Assembly: GCF_008124875.1 (NCBI RefSeq)
Contig: NZ_VNIA01000001.1
Coordinates: forward strand, 822,721 to 886,720
Direction: 5' to 3'
Source of the DNA: Tenacibaculum adriaticum
Lineage (GTDB): Bacteria; Bacteroidota; Bacteroidia; Flavobacteriales; Flavobacteriaceae
DNA length: 64,000 bases
Below, piece by piece: positions 7,915-17,262 of this stretch. The notes under the pieces were generated by a model. That model saw only the letters and a program-made list of their open reading frames with translations, ran no database searches and was not told the origin of the DNA. A program made the translations under genes and the position numbers. Each line of letters starts with the position of its first letter. Within the stretch, counting starts at the first letter, position 1.

Positions 7915-10320
7915 ATGACTAAATTAAAAAATCTCATTATCCTTTTAACAACGATATTATTAGGATACACCAACACAATAGATGCACAAACTGAAGGGAA
8001 AATAACTGGAAAAGTATTTGACCATGCTACCAATAACCCAATTGAATATGCTACTATTGGTGTGTTTTATAGTAGCGATAAATCGTTAGCAACTGGAACT
8101 ATTACTGATGAGAAAGGTGATTTTACAATTCCTAATTTAAAAATAGACACGTATTATTTTGAAGTATCTTTTATTGGCTACAAAACCCAAATTATTGAAA
8201 ACGTAAGTATTAAAAATGCTACACCATTAGATTTAGGGACTATTTATTTAGAAGTTGATGCAGCACAATTAGATGAAGTAGTTATAAATGCCGAATCTCG
8301 TAGTATAGATTATCAAATAGACAAAAAAGTGATTTCGGTAAATAAAGAGCTTTCCTCTGCTTCAATGACTGCTGTTGAAGTATTAGAAAACACACCTTCT
8401 ATTAGAGTAGATATTGATGGGAACGTTTTATTAAGAGGAAGCTCAGGTTTTAGAGTTTTAATTGATGGTAAACCTACGGTTTTAGAACCAAGTGATGCGT
8501 TAAAACAAATGCCAGCTTCTCTTATTAAAAATATAGAAATTATTACAAATCCGTCATCAAAATATGTTCCAGATGGTACAGGAGGCATCATTAATATCAT
8601 CACAAAAAAGAATCGAAGTATCGGTACGAGTAGTTTGGCAAATCTTCGGGTAGGTTCATTCGGTACTTATGGAGCAGATGTACTATTAAACTACAGAAAA
8701 GGAAAATCAAACTTTTATATTAGTGGCGATTATGGCAAACGTTATAACCGAAATGAATACAACAGTGAAAGAAGAACTATTCTTAACGATACTATAACTA
8801 CTATTTCTTCAAGAGGTAAAGCAGAAGATATTGATGGTGGTTGGTCTATTCGTTCTGGTTGGGATTGGGATATTTCTGATAACGATGTTTTTTCAATTAG
8901 TGCTCGCCTTGGAGATTGGCAAACCGAAGGTGATTCGGAAGCCAATTACATCACTTCACAAAATCCTATAACTACTATTTTAAATGAAAATACGACAGGT
9001 TACTGGGATAGAGGAGGCTTGTTTTTCAACATTACAAGTAATTATGAACACCAATTTTCAGAAGAAGGTGAAGAATTAGCATTTCAAATAAATTATAATA
9101 CACGAGATGTAGATGAACAAACTACATCTTTTCTTTATAATGAAAACAATACTATAATTAATGGTTCAAGAATTACTGAAGTAGGTCCAACAGGTATTTG
9201 GGATATTAGGCTAGATTATACCAAACCTTTTGGTGAAGATTATATACTCGAATTAGGTAGTCAAGTAAGATTAGGAACAGGAAATGATGATATTATGATA
9301 TATGAATATGACGATACTTTAAATGAACTTACTCTTCAACCAGAACGAAATAACGATATTGATTATAGCAGAGATATTTTTAGCCTATACAGTGTATTTA
9401 AAGGACGATATAAAGGATTAGGATATCAAGCAGGATTAAGAGGCGAATACACCAATAGAGATATTGGCTCAAGTACAGTAGCAACTAGTACAACTGTAGA
9501 CCGTTTTGATTTGTTTCCATCTGTTCATCTTTCTTATGATATAAGTGACGATAATCAAATTATGACCAATTATTCTAGGCGTATCAATCGCCCAAGAAGT
9601 TGGTTTTTTGAACCCTTTGTTACTTGGACAGATTTATTTAATGTAAGACAAGGAAACCCTTCTATACTTCCAGAATATATTGATTCTTTCGAACTGAATT
9701 TTATTAAAAACTGGGAAAAAAGAAGAATGTCTGTTGAGACCTATTATCGAGTTACACATAATAAAATAAACAGAATTACATCGGTTTATCAAGAAGGTGT
9801 TTTATTGTCAACGCTTGAAAATGTAGGAACAGATTATGCGTTGGGTATAGAAGCAATGTACAATATTAAGCCAACAAATTGGTGGGAAATGAACCTTACT
9901 GGAAATACTTACAATTATAAAATTGAAGGACAGTTAAGTAATTCAAATGAATCTTTTGAAAACACTTCATTCAACTGGAGCAGTAGAATGAGTAATACAT
10001 TTAGTGTATTTAAAAGCACAAAATTGCAAGTAGATGGCAACTATAATTCACAAACAGTTACTTCTCAAGGAGAAGAGGAAGATTACTATACTATCAATTT
10101 AGGTATTCGATCAGATTTTCTGGATAACAAACTTTCATTATCCGCACAAGTACGAGATGTTTTTGCTACAAACAGAAGAACCTCAATAGTAGAAAACCCT
10201 ACACTATACAACTATCATAGTCAATTATCTAACGCACCAAATGTTTCATTAACTTTAAGCTATAAATTCAATAATTACAAAGTAAAAGAAGAGGAAGAAG
10301 GGATAGATGATGATTTTTAA
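7915..10320 (+). CDS. TonB-dependent receptor, outer-membrane beta-barrel family
   Basis: An 801-residue outer-membrane protein. It has a signal peptide ending near DAQ (residue 25) and a carboxypeptidase-regulatory-like beta-sandwich at about 28-110 (ITGKVFDHATNNPIEYATIGV). A plug-like part follows (LRGSSGFRVLIDGKPTVLEPSDALKQMPA, in pieces; then NIEIITNPSSKYVPDGTGGIINI). The rest is a long barrel ending in a beta strand (VSLTLSYKFN). This type (OMP beta-barrel family 3) lacks a SusD partner and is usually an energy-driven importer of small ligands or metals, substrate unknown. It is preceded by the repeat element at 7818, so it probably belongs to the same regulon as the operon starting at 10422. 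Confidence 0.9.
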   Translation: MTKLKNLIILLTTILLGYTNTIDAQTEGKITGKVFDHATNNPIEYATIGVFYSSDKSLATGTITDEKGDFTIPNLKIDTYYFEVSFIGYKTQIIENVSIKNATPLDLGTIYLEVDAAQLDEVVINAESRSIDYQIDKKVISVNKELSSASMTAVEVLENTPSIRVDIDGNVLLRGSSGFRVLIDGKPTVLEPSDALKQMPASLIKNIEIITNPSSKYVPDGTGGIINIITKKNRSIGTSSLANLRVGSFGTYGADVLLNYRKGKSNFYISGDYGKRYNRNEYNSERRTILNDTITTISSRGKAEDIDGGWSIRSGWDWDISDNDVFSISARLGDWQTEGDSEANYITSQNPITTILNENTTGYWDRGGLFFNITSNYEHQFSEEGEELAFQINYNTRDVDEQTTSFLYNENNTIINGSRITEVGPTGIWDIRLDYTKPFGEDYILELGSQVRLGTGNDDIMIYEYDDTLNELTLQPERNNDIDYSRDIFSLYSVFKGRYKGLGYQAGLRGEYTNRDIGSSTVATSTTVDRFDLFPSVHLSYDISDDNQIMTNYSRRINRPRSWFFEPFVTWTDLFNVRQGNPSILPEYIDSFELNFIKNWEKRRMSVETYYRVTHNKINRITSVYQEGVLLSTLENVGTDYALGIEAMYNIKPTNWWEMNLTGNTYNYKIEGQLSNSNESFENTSFNWSSRMSNTFSVFKSTKLQVDGNYNSQTVTSQGEEEDYYTINLGIRSDFLDNKLSLSAQVRDVFATNRRTSIVENPTLYNYHSQLSNAPNVSLTLSYKFNNYKVKEEEEGIDDDF

Positions 10321-10330
10321 ATAAATTGAA

Positions 10331-10400
10331 TTTGAACTTTTCAAGAAACAAAATTTGGACTTTTGAAGAAAGTAGATATAGGTATTTATAGGCAACTTTG
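10331..10400 (+). promoter_or_regulatory. Paired direct repeats plus TTTG box, candidate activator site B
   Basis: TTTGAACTTTTCAAGAAAC (from 10331) and TTTGGACTTTTGAAGAAAG (from 10354) are direct repeats 23 bases apart. TTTG at 10397-10400 lies 43 bases after the second. Spacing and sequence match the element at 7818-7887. It drives, by inference, the reductase-DUF2147-AraC-MFS operon, whose AraC protein is the natural candidate for the binder. Confidence 0.5.
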
Positions 10401-10421
10401 TCATATAAATATTTAATAGAA

Positions 10422-11459
10422 ATGAAAACCAAAGAAACAGTTTTAGTTACTGGAGGAACAGGATTTGTTGGTATGCAAATAGTTTTTCAACTATTACAAA
10501 AAGGATATAAGGTAAACACAACACTTCGTTCTTTAAAAAGTAAAGACAAAGTAATTGAAACACTAAAATCTAATGGTATCACGTCGTTTGATAATCTAGC
10601 TTTTTTTGAAACCAATCTTATATACGATGATAATTGGGCAAAAGCAATGCAAGGCTGTAAATATGTATTAAGTGTTGCTTCTCCTGTTTTTTTTGAAATT
10701 CCAAAAGATGAAAAAAAAGCTATGCGTCCTGCCATAGAGGGCATACTCCGTATATTAAAATTTGCACAAGAAGCTAACGTAAAACGTGTTGTAATGACAT
10801 CTAGCTTTGGGGCTGTTGGTTTTAGTCATACCGATAAAACTACAGAAACTACAGAAGAAGAATGGACAAACCCTAATTTAAAAGGGTTATCAGCTTATGA
10901 AAAGTCCAAAGGATTGTCGGAGCGTGCAGCTTGGAATTTCATCAAAAATGAAGGTGGCAATTTGGAGTTTGCAACAATCAATCCTGTTGCCATTTTAGGC
11001 CCTTCCTTAAGTAAGCATATTTCCGGAAGTTTTGACCTTTTAAAAAATTTGTTGGACGGTTCAATGAAAATAATACCTAATTTACCTTTGAATATTGTGG
11101 ATGTTCGCGATGTGGCTGATTTACACATTCGTTCAATGACAAATCCTAAAGCTAATGGACAACGTTTTATTGCCTCGGCAGATGGGCAAATTTCTTTGCC
11201 CGAAATCGCTAAATTATTAAAAGAAAAAAATCCTGAAGCTGCCTCTAAAGTCCCTTTAACAATTTTACCAAATTGGATTCTTAATCTTGCTGCATTATTT
11301 AATAATCAGGCAAAAACAGGCTCGATGTTTTTAAAAGTAAACCGAAATGTGAGTAATGCAAAAGCGAAAAACCTTTTAGGTTGGAAACCCATAGCAAATA
11401 ATGAACAAGCTATACTTGCTTCATTAAAGAGTATGCTTAAATATAATATTATTAAATAG
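10422..11459 (+). CDS. NAD-dependent epimerase/reductase, dihydroflavonol-reductase-like
   Basis: A 345-residue extended SDR. I chose the ATG at 10422 (MKTKETVLVTGGTGFVG) over an in-frame TTG at 10398, which overlaps the promoter element. The Rossmann motif TGGTGFVG, the catalytic Ser in MTSSFGA and YEKSK are present, and the body resembles dihydroflavonol-4-reductase/cinnamoyl-CoA-reductase-like enzymes that reduce aldehydes or ketones with NADPH. Substrate not known. First gene of a tight operon: the next gene starts 7 bases after its stop. Confidence 0.88.
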   Translation: MKTKETVLVTGGTGFVGMQIVFQLLQKGYKVNTTLRSLKSKDKVIETLKSNGITSFDNLAFFETNLIYDDNWAKAMQGCKYVLSVASPVFFEIPKDEKKAMRPAIEGILRILKFAQEANVKRVVMTSSFGAVGFSHTDKTTETTEEEWTNPNLKGLSAYEKSKGLSERAAWNFIKNEGGNLEFATINPVAILGPSLSKHISGSFDLLKNLLDGSMKIIPNLPLNIVDVRDVADLHIRSMTNPKANGQRFIASADGQISLPEIAKLLKEKNPEAASKVPLTILPNWILNLAALFNNQAKTGSMFLKVNRNVSNAKAKNLLGWKPIANNEQAILASLKSMLKYNIIK

Positions 11460-11466
11460 TATAGTA

Positions 11467-11952
11467 ATGAAAAAAAAATCTAAAAAAAGGAAACGTTTTA
11501 TAATCATCACTTCAATTTTTCTAATAGGTACGGTTATAATGGCACAAACACCTAATATCGATGAAAATTTTCGAGATGCAAATAAAATAATTGGTACTTG
11601 GGTAAGTAAAGCCAAAGATTCTCGAATGGAAATTTACCAATCTGGTAATGCTTATAAAGGTAGGTTAATTGAAGGCTGGGGACTTGAACTGTATGAAGAA
11701 GATGGTGTAACTCTTAAAAAAGACAGCAAAAATCCTGATGAAAGTTTGCGAGACAGAACGCTAAAAAATATGGAATTTATTTCCGAAATGACCTTTGAAA
11801 AAGGTGCATATAAAGGTGGTGAAATATATATGGCCAAATTAGGAAAATCTATGAAATGTAAAATGTATTTTAAAGGCGAAGAGCTTCGTGTTCGGATTTA
11901 TGCAGGAATCCCTATTTTAGGAATAACAAAAAAGTGGACAAGAGTTCAGTAA
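11467..11952 (+). CDS. DUF2147-domain protein with an uncleaved anchor or signal peptide
   Basis: A 161-residue protein. A lysine-rich N-terminus (KKKSKKRKRF) and a hydrophobic stretch ending at IMAQ suggest export to the periplasm. The remainder is a DUF2147 domain: IIGTWVSKAKDSRMEIYQSG..YKGRL, then DRTLKNM and a final KKWTRV. The domain is a small beta-barrel common in Bacteroidota and Proteobacteria with no established activity. It sits between the reductase (7 bases) and the AraC regulator (13 bases). Confidence 0.82.
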   Translation: MKKKSKKRKRFIIITSIFLIGTVIMAQTPNIDENFRDANKIIGTWVSKAKDSRMEIYQSGNAYKGRLIEGWGLELYEEDGVTLKKDSKNPDESLRDRTLKNMEFISEMTFEKGAYKGGEIYMAKLGKSMKCKMYFKGEELRVRIYAGIPILGITKKWTRVQ

Positions 11953-11965
11953 AATATGCTTAACA

Positions 11966-12748
11966 ATGATTGATAGAAGTAAAGATTTACAACCTAACAT
12001 TTTAACCGAACAGTTTATACCAGACCACGTCTTCGTTTATTTGGAAAAGGGAGAATTAGAATGTTATGACGGAAGTAAAAACTATACTTTTAAAGAAGGT
12101 GATATTTGTATTGCCCGTAAGAATAGATTGGCACGGTACAAAGTCAAGTCGAAAATTGAGTATAAGTTTTTCTGTTTTGGGGAAGATTTTCTTAAAATAA
12201 TTCAAAAAAAGCACAATTTAAAACCTGTTTCACTTACTACTAAAGATACGTTCTTAAAAATTCTAAACAATGAATTGTTATTAGCTTTTATTCAATCCTT
12301 AAGTCCTTATTTCGAAAATAACCAAAATATTGACAAGACGTTTCAAGATATTAAATATGAAGAATTACTTTTTATACTGCTTAAAATTCAGCCTGAATTA
12401 GCAGGACTATTTTTTGACTTTTCTGTTCCTCATAAAATAGATTTAGAATTGTTCATGATGAAAAATTTCACTTTTAATGTGTCGCTTCAACGTTTTGCAT
12501 TTCTTACAGGAAGAAGTTTATCTGCTTTCAAACGAGATTTTAAAACGGTGTTTAATGATACACCAAGTCGTTGGTTAACTCAAAAACGGTTACAGGAAGC
12601 CTATTATCTTATTGATAAGAAGAATAAACGACCTTCTGAAATATATCTTGATTTGGGTTTTGAAGCACTTTCACATTTTTCATTCGCTTTTAAAAAATAT
12701 TTTGGTTTAACACCATCAGATATAATAGAAAGAAAAGCAAATGAATAA
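11966..12748 (+). CDS. AraC-family transcriptional regulator with cupin-like sensor
   Basis: A 260-residue regulator: a short cupin-like N-terminus (DHVFVYLEKGELECYDGS..YTFKEGDICIARKN), then two helix-turn-helices in the last 100 residues (LQRFAFLTGRSLSAFKRDF; PSEIYLDLGFEALSHFSFAFKKYFGLTPSDII, in parts). This architecture is seen in Bacteroidota regulators of aldehyde- or drug-responsive SDR/MFS loci. It lies third in the operon and overlaps the MFS gene by 8 bases. It probably regulates its own operon and the TonB receptor gene through the paired repeats at 10331 and 7818. Confidence 0.92.
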   Translation: MIDRSKDLQPNILTEQFIPDHVFVYLEKGELECYDGSKNYTFKEGDICIARKNRLARYKVKSKIEYKFFCFGEDFLKIIQKKHNLKPVSLTTKDTFLKILNNELLLAFIQSLSPYFENNQNIDKTFQDIKYEELLFILLKIQPELAGLFFDFSVPHKIDLELFMMKNFTFNVSLQRFAFLTGRSLSAFKRDFKTVFNDTPSRWLTQKRLQEAYYLIDKKNKRPSEIYLDLGFEALSHFSFAFKKYFGLTPSDIIERKANE

Positions 12749-13910
12749 ATTGATAAACAACAATAGATTACGTATAATTTTCGCAATTACAATTGTGTCA
12801 GTTATGGGAGTTGCTAGTTTAACACCTGCATTTCCTAAAATGGCAGATACACTTAACCTTACAAAAGTACAAATAGGTTTGTTAATTAGTGCTTTTGCGT
12901 TTCCTGGAATATTCCTAGCACCAATTTTAGGTATCATTGCAGACCGTGTAGGACGTAAAGAGATACTTGTTCCTTCTTTATTTCTTTTTGCCATAGCAGG
13001 TTTTGGAATCTTTTTTATTCATGATTTTAAAATAATGGTTGTACTACGTGTTTTTCAAGGCATAGGAGCTGCATCACTTGGAGCGCTTAACACCACCTTA
13101 ATAGGAGATTTTTTTGAAGATGAACAAAGGTCTGTAGCAATGGGCTATAATGCTAGTATATTAAGTATATCAACAGGTGTTTATCCGCTTGTTGGAGGTG
13201 TTTTGGCTTCATTTGCTTGGTTTTATCCGTTTATTTTGCCTCTACTAGCTATTCCAATTGCATTATTAGTTTTTAATGATTTACCCGAACCTAAAATTCA
13301 AAAAACTGCTAATATTAAACAATATCTAAAAGCCATATCCTGTAATATCTCAAAAAAAGAAGTAATAGGTGTTTTTGTATTAGGCGTATTTACTTTTATC
13401 ATTCTTTATGGAGCTTTTATAACGTATTTTCCTATTCTCTTACATCAACGTTTTGGTTTTTCATCCACATTAATTGGAGTTATTTTTTCATTAACTTCAA
13501 TAATGGCTGCTTTAGTGGCATCTCAAATAGGAAAATTAACAAATACATTTGGAAGCCTAACCTTATTGAAAGTCGCTTTCTTACTTTATTTCATTGTATG
13601 TATGTCAATTCCCTTTGTCCATTCTATATACTTTTTGATCTTACTTGTTCCACTTTTCGGTATTGCACAAGCACTTAACATGCCTAGTTTGCAAATTATT
13701 TTAGCAAATATTGCACCTGATGAACAACGAGCAGCATTTATGTCGCTTAATGGAATGGTGATAAGACTAGGTCAAACACTTGGTCCTATAATTATTGGAA
13801 TCGGATATGCGGTTTACAGTGTACAAGGAGCATATTTTTTTGCAAGTGTAATAGCGATTATTGGTATCATAATTCTACTTACTATGTTTTCTAAATTAAA
13901 ATCCACGTAA
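12741..13910 (+). CDS. MFS transporter
   Basis: A 389-residue inner-membrane protein with about twelve hydrophobic segments. It carries the major facilitator motif A between helices 2 and 3 (GIIADRVGRKEIL) and the half-repeat architecture of proton-coupled drug exporters. The start overlaps the end of the AraC gene by 8 bases, so translation is probably coupled. With a reductase and a sensor-type AraC in the same operon, export of a toxic small molecule is a reasonable guess, but the substrate is unknown. Confidence 0.9.
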   Translation: MNKLINNNRLRIIFAITIVSVMGVASLTPAFPKMADTLNLTKVQIGLLISAFAFPGIFLAPILGIIADRVGRKEILVPSLFLFAIAGFGIFFIHDFKIMVVLRVFQGIGAASLGALNTTLIGDFFEDEQRSVAMGYNASILSISTGVYPLVGGVLASFAWFYPFILPLLAIPIALLVFNDLPEPKIQKTANIKQYLKAISCNISKKEVIGVFVLGVFTFIILYGAFITYFPILLHQRFGFSSTLIGVIFSLTSIMAALVASQIGKLTNTFGSLTLLKVAFLLYFIVCMSIPFVHSIYFLILLVPLFGIAQALNMPSLQIILANIAPDEQRAAFMSLNGMVIRLGQTLGPIIIGIGYAVYSVQGAYFFASVIAIIGIIILLTMFSKLKST

Positions 13911-13971
13911 TTTTAAATTTTGAAAAAAAAGAAAAAACACTACTTATATTAAGATAAAACTAACTTCCATT

Positions 13972-14070
13972 ATGAAGCAGTCAACTAAATATTCAAATTT
14001 ATTAAAGCCTTTAGATTTAGGGTTTATAACTTTAAAAAACAGAGGCGCAATGACATATATATGCGCATAA
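13972..14070 (+). pseudogene. Remnant of an Old Yellow Enzyme-type NADH:flavin oxidoreductase
   Basis: A 32-codon reading frame whose residues 10-24 (LLKPLDLGFITLKNR) are the characteristic N-terminus of the 2,4-dienoyl-CoA reductase/OYE flavoprotein family. After the Arg the similarity stops abruptly and the frame closes eight residues later. The rest of the gene, normally at least 300 residues, is missing; the AraC gene begins 18 bases further on. This looks like a large internal deletion that removed almost the whole oxidoreductase. The frame is short, so the assignment rests on the motif alone. Confidence 0.65.
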
Positions 14071-14088
14071 TGTAGGAAAAGATTGAAA

Positions 14089-15002
14089 ATGAGTAAGATA
14101 AAGCATCTAAAAACAATTAGCGAATTTCATCGTACCAGAGGATTATCACAGCCTAAACATCCTTTAATTTCTGTAGTCAATTATGCAGATATTAAGCTGT
14201 TGCCAAAATATATAAATGCTAGTTGGATGTTTGATTTTTATTCTATCGCACTCAAGAGAAATTTAAATGGTAAAATAAATTACGGTCAAAAAGAATACGA
14301 TTTTGAGGAAGGAGTACTATTTTTTATTTCACCTGGACAAGTATTTAGTATTGACCCAAAAGTTATTACATCAAATGAAAAATCAGGTTGGATAATGTTA
14401 GTGCATCCAGATTTTTTATGGAATACAACTCTAGCAAAAGAGATTAAACAATACGAATACTTTGGCTATGCTGTAAATGAAGCACTTTTTTTATCAAAAA
14501 AGGAAGAAAATACAGTCGCAGGAATTATTAAAAATATTCAGCAAGAATATCATTCTAATATCGATAAATTTAGTCAACAAATAATTGTTTCGCAACTTCT
14601 GTCATTACTCAATTATGCAGAACGGTTTTATCAACGCAATTTATTACAAGAGACATTAATAACCATCAAATATTAACTCGTTTAGAAGAACTACTTTATA
14701 CTTATTTTCAAAGTAATGATTTAGTAAAAAAAGGGATACCAACAGTTCAGTATGTGTCAGATTCTCTACATATTTCACCAAGCTATTTAAGCAGTTTATT
14801 AAAGCATTTGACAGGGAAAAGCACTTTGCAACACATTCACGAAAAAATAATTGATTTGGCAAAGGAAAAATTGACTACTACAGATTTATCTATTAGCGAA
14901 ATTGCCTATGAATTAGGTTTTGATTACCCACAATCTTTTAGCAAGTTGTTTAAAACCAAAAGTGGTATGAGTCCTGTGGAGTTTAGGAAGAGTTTTAATT
15001 AA
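14089..15002 (+). pseudogene. Frameshifted AraC-family regulator
   Basis: A third paralog of the regulators at 1745 and 4629, broken in two. The first frame (14089-14676) runs from MSKIKHLKTISEFH through LLNYAERFYQRN and then into a stop. The second frame resumes as FITRDINNHQIL and carries the whole double helix-turn-helix to SPVEFRKSFN at 15002. Comparison with the paralogs (RQFITRK) places the break at 14639-14643, where AATTTATTACA needs one extra T to read through. A single deleted T in a T-run is the simplest cause. Unless it is a sequencing error, no full-length protein is made. It lies directly behind the oxidoreductase remnant. Confidence 0.88.
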
Positions 15003-15075
15003 AATCTTTATTTGTTCATACCTATTAATATGTCACCAAAGAAAAATTTAGAGAATTATTATTGGTAGGAAATTG

Positions 15076-15097
15076 TTACACTTTTTAAAAAGTGTAA
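15076..15097. terminator. 22-base perfect palindrome after the broken AraC gene
   Basis: TTACACTTTTT is followed at once by its exact reverse complement. It may act as a bidirectional terminator for the AraC transcript. A palindromic protein-binding site is the alternative. The 15003-15272 gap holds only this and the promoter at 15241. Confidence 0.45.
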
Positions 15098-15240
15098 ATA
15101 AAAAAAAGATGAATTTAAATCAATGATAACTAAATGTTTAGGGGTTTGTGGAAATAATGAATTATATTTTAAATTAGGATAAAAGCAAAAACTGTTTTAA
15201 TGTCCAAGTTTATTATTCATTAAAATTAATTTCTTTTAGT

Positions 15241-15248
15241 TAGATTTG
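15241..15248 (+). promoter_or_regulatory. -7 promoter element of the sigma factor gene
   Basis: TAGATTTG matches TAnnTTTG exactly and lies 24 bases before the sigma factor start. A good -33 box is not visible, so its use is inferred from position. Confidence 0.4.
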
Positions 15249-15272
15249 AGCATTAGAAAACCCAATTAGGTA

Positions 15273-15830
15273 ATGCAAAATACTGGCATATATAAGTTAT
15301 CTTTAAAAGAATACGAAAATCTTTTTGATAAACAATACGTGTCGCTGTGTTTGTTTGCTAACAATTATATAAGTGATTTAGAGGTTTCAAAAGATCTTGT
15401 TCAGGATGTCTTTATAAAAATTTGGGAGTATAAAATTAAATTTCAAAGTGAGAATAGTATTAAATCATACCTATATACGTCAGTTAAAAATAAGTCATTA
15501 GATTATTTAAAAAATAAACGTGTTAAAACAACTGATTATTTCTCGATAGCTGAAATGGAAAAATTAGAAACTGAACCTTTCTTCCTAAGTGAAGTAGTTA
15601 TTTCTGAAACTTCAAGTATTATTGAACAAGCAATTAATACCCTACCAAATAAGTGTGCAATAATTATTAGGATGAGTATTAAAAACTTTACTAATTCTCA
15701 AATAGCTGAAGAGTTAAATATTTCTATCAATACAGTTAAAACTCAAAAAAAGATAGCCTACAAAAAACTTAGACCTTTATTAAAAGATCATTTTATTTTA
15801 ATTGCTTTCATTTTCGATAACCTTAATTAA
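15273..15830 (+). CDS. ECF-type RNA polymerase sigma-70 factor
   Basis: A 185-residue extracytoplasmic-function sigma factor of the Bacteroidota FecI-like type. Region 2 (LCLFANNYISDLEVSKDLVQDVFIKIWE, in pieces) binds core polymerase and the -10 region. Region 4 has the helix-turn-helix (TNSQIAEELNISINTVKTQ) that reads the -35. It pairs with the FecR gene 199 bases downstream. In such systems the outer-membrane receptor's STN domain signals through FecR to free the sigma factor, which here should switch on the SusC/SusD locus at 19336 and possibly the secreted proteins at 17263 and 17954. Confidence 0.93.
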   Translation: MQNTGIYKLSLKEYENLFDKQYVSLCLFANNYISDLEVSKDLVQDVFIKIWEYKIKFQSENSIKSYLYTSVKNKSLDYLKNKRVKTTDYFSIAEMEKLETEPFFLSEVVISETSSIIEQAINTLPNKCAIIIRMSIKNFTNSQIAEELNISINTVKTQKKIAYKKLRPLLKDHFILIAFIFDNLN

Positions 15831-16029
15831 GTTATTTTAATATAAAAGTTGTTTTTTAGTTGATATAGCTAATTAAATAAAACTTATTTTATTCCTTATT
15901 AATTAGGTATTGTAGCATAAAAAGACATATTTTTAATATAAAAGCATAAAAAAATTCATTTTTTTTAACAATTCCTTAACCCCTTTTAAATGCTTTGTCG
16001 TCTTATATGTAAATAACCATATTGGATAA

Positions 16030-17190
16030 ATGACAAATTTTAATAAAATTATAACATTATCAAAACAACTAGCTTCCTCTTTATTAAAAGAGGAAAAACC
16101 GACAGTTTTACAAAATTCAGATTTTTTTAATGATATAGAGAAAAAGAATATTCATAAAAGACTTACTTCAGAATCAGAGATAAAGAAACGTTTAAGTCTG
16201 AAAAACAAAATAGACAAGAAAGCTGATTGGGAAAAGGTAAAGAATAGAATAGGGGTAGAGCCTTCAGTACGAAAGCTGTATTGGAAATATATAGCTGCTG
16301 CTTCAGTATTAATTATAGTAACCCTTACAGTTTTTACAAATAAATTTAATGACGAGCCTCAATTTGTAGAGAGTGTAATTGTTAATAATCAAATAGAACC
16401 AGGAGTAGAAAAAGCAACCTTATTATTGGAAAGTGGAGAGATTATTGTTTTAGAAAAAGGAAAATCTTTCCAAAAACAAAATCTAACTAGTGATGGAGAG
16501 GTGCTAATATATAATAATAAATCTTCACATAAGTTAGTTTACAACTATCTCACAATTCCAAGAGGAGGACAATTCCAATTAACTTTATCTGATGGAACAA
16601 AAGTTTGGCTTAATTCTGAAAGTCAATTAAAATACCCTGTAAGCTTCAATGATTCTGAAACTAGACAAGTAGAGCTTGTTTATGGTGAAGCCTATTTTGA
16701 TGTATCACCAAGCACTAAACATAAAGGAACAAGTTTTAAAGTATATCATAATAAACAAGAGGTAGAGGTGCTAGGAACAGAGTTTAATATTAAAGCATAT
16801 AAAGACGAAAATAATATTTATACAACTTTGGTTGAAGGCAAAGTAGCTATAAATACAGAAAATGAAAGTAAGATTCTAAAACCAGACGAACAATCAAATT
16901 ATAATACACATTTGAATACTTTACAGTTAAAAGAAGTAAATGTTTTTAGAGAAGTTGCTTGGAAATATGGAGCATTCAGTTTTAAGCACAAATCACTTAA
17001 AGAAATCATGAAAGTATTATCTCGATGGTATGACATGGAAGTGATTTTTGAAAATCAAGAATTAGAAGATGTGACTTTTAATGGTGTACTTTATAGAAAT
17101 CAACCGATAGAAGAAGTGTTATTGTTGATTAAAAGTAGTAGTAGCATTAGTGCTTACGAAATAAATAATAAAACCATTCTTCTAAAATAA
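16030..17190 (+). CDS. FecR-family anti-sigma factor
   Basis: A 386-residue inner-membrane protein. The cytoplasmic N-terminus (about 1-82) should hold the sigma factor, and one transmembrane helix follows (YIAAASVLIIVTLTVF). The periplasmic FecR domain comes next (PRGGQFQLTLSDGTKVWLNSES, VELVYGEAYFDVSP, EVEVLGTEFNIKAY, as short parts), then the C-terminal DUF4974-type domain (FSFKHKSLKEIMKVLSRWYDMEV). The order is the standard one for Bacteroidota FecR proteins partnered with STN-containing SusC receptors. The gene follows the sigma factor after a 199-base gap. Confidence 0.93.
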   Translation: MTNFNKIITLSKQLASSLLKEEKPTVLQNSDFFNDIEKKNIHKRLTSESEIKKRLSLKNKIDKKADWEKVKNRIGVEPSVRKLYWKYIAAASVLIIVTLTVFTNKFNDEPQFVESVIVNNQIEPGVEKATLLLESGEIIVLEKGKSFQKQNLTSDGEVLIYNNKSSHKLVYNYLTIPRGGQFQLTLSDGTKVWLNSESQLKYPVSFNDSETRQVELVYGEAYFDVSPSTKHKGTSFKVYHNKQEVEVLGTEFNIKAYKDENNIYTTLVEGKVAINTENESKILKPDEQSNYNTHLNTLQLKEVNVFREVAWKYGAFSFKHKSLKEIMKVLSRWYDMEVIFENQELEDVTFNGVLYRNQPIEEVLLLIKSSSSISAYEINNKTILLK

Positions 17191-17262
17191 TAAAATGAGT
17201 TGATGGTTGATTAAATTTTAAAAATAAAAAAGACCATAAAAAAAACGTAAAACAAAACAATT

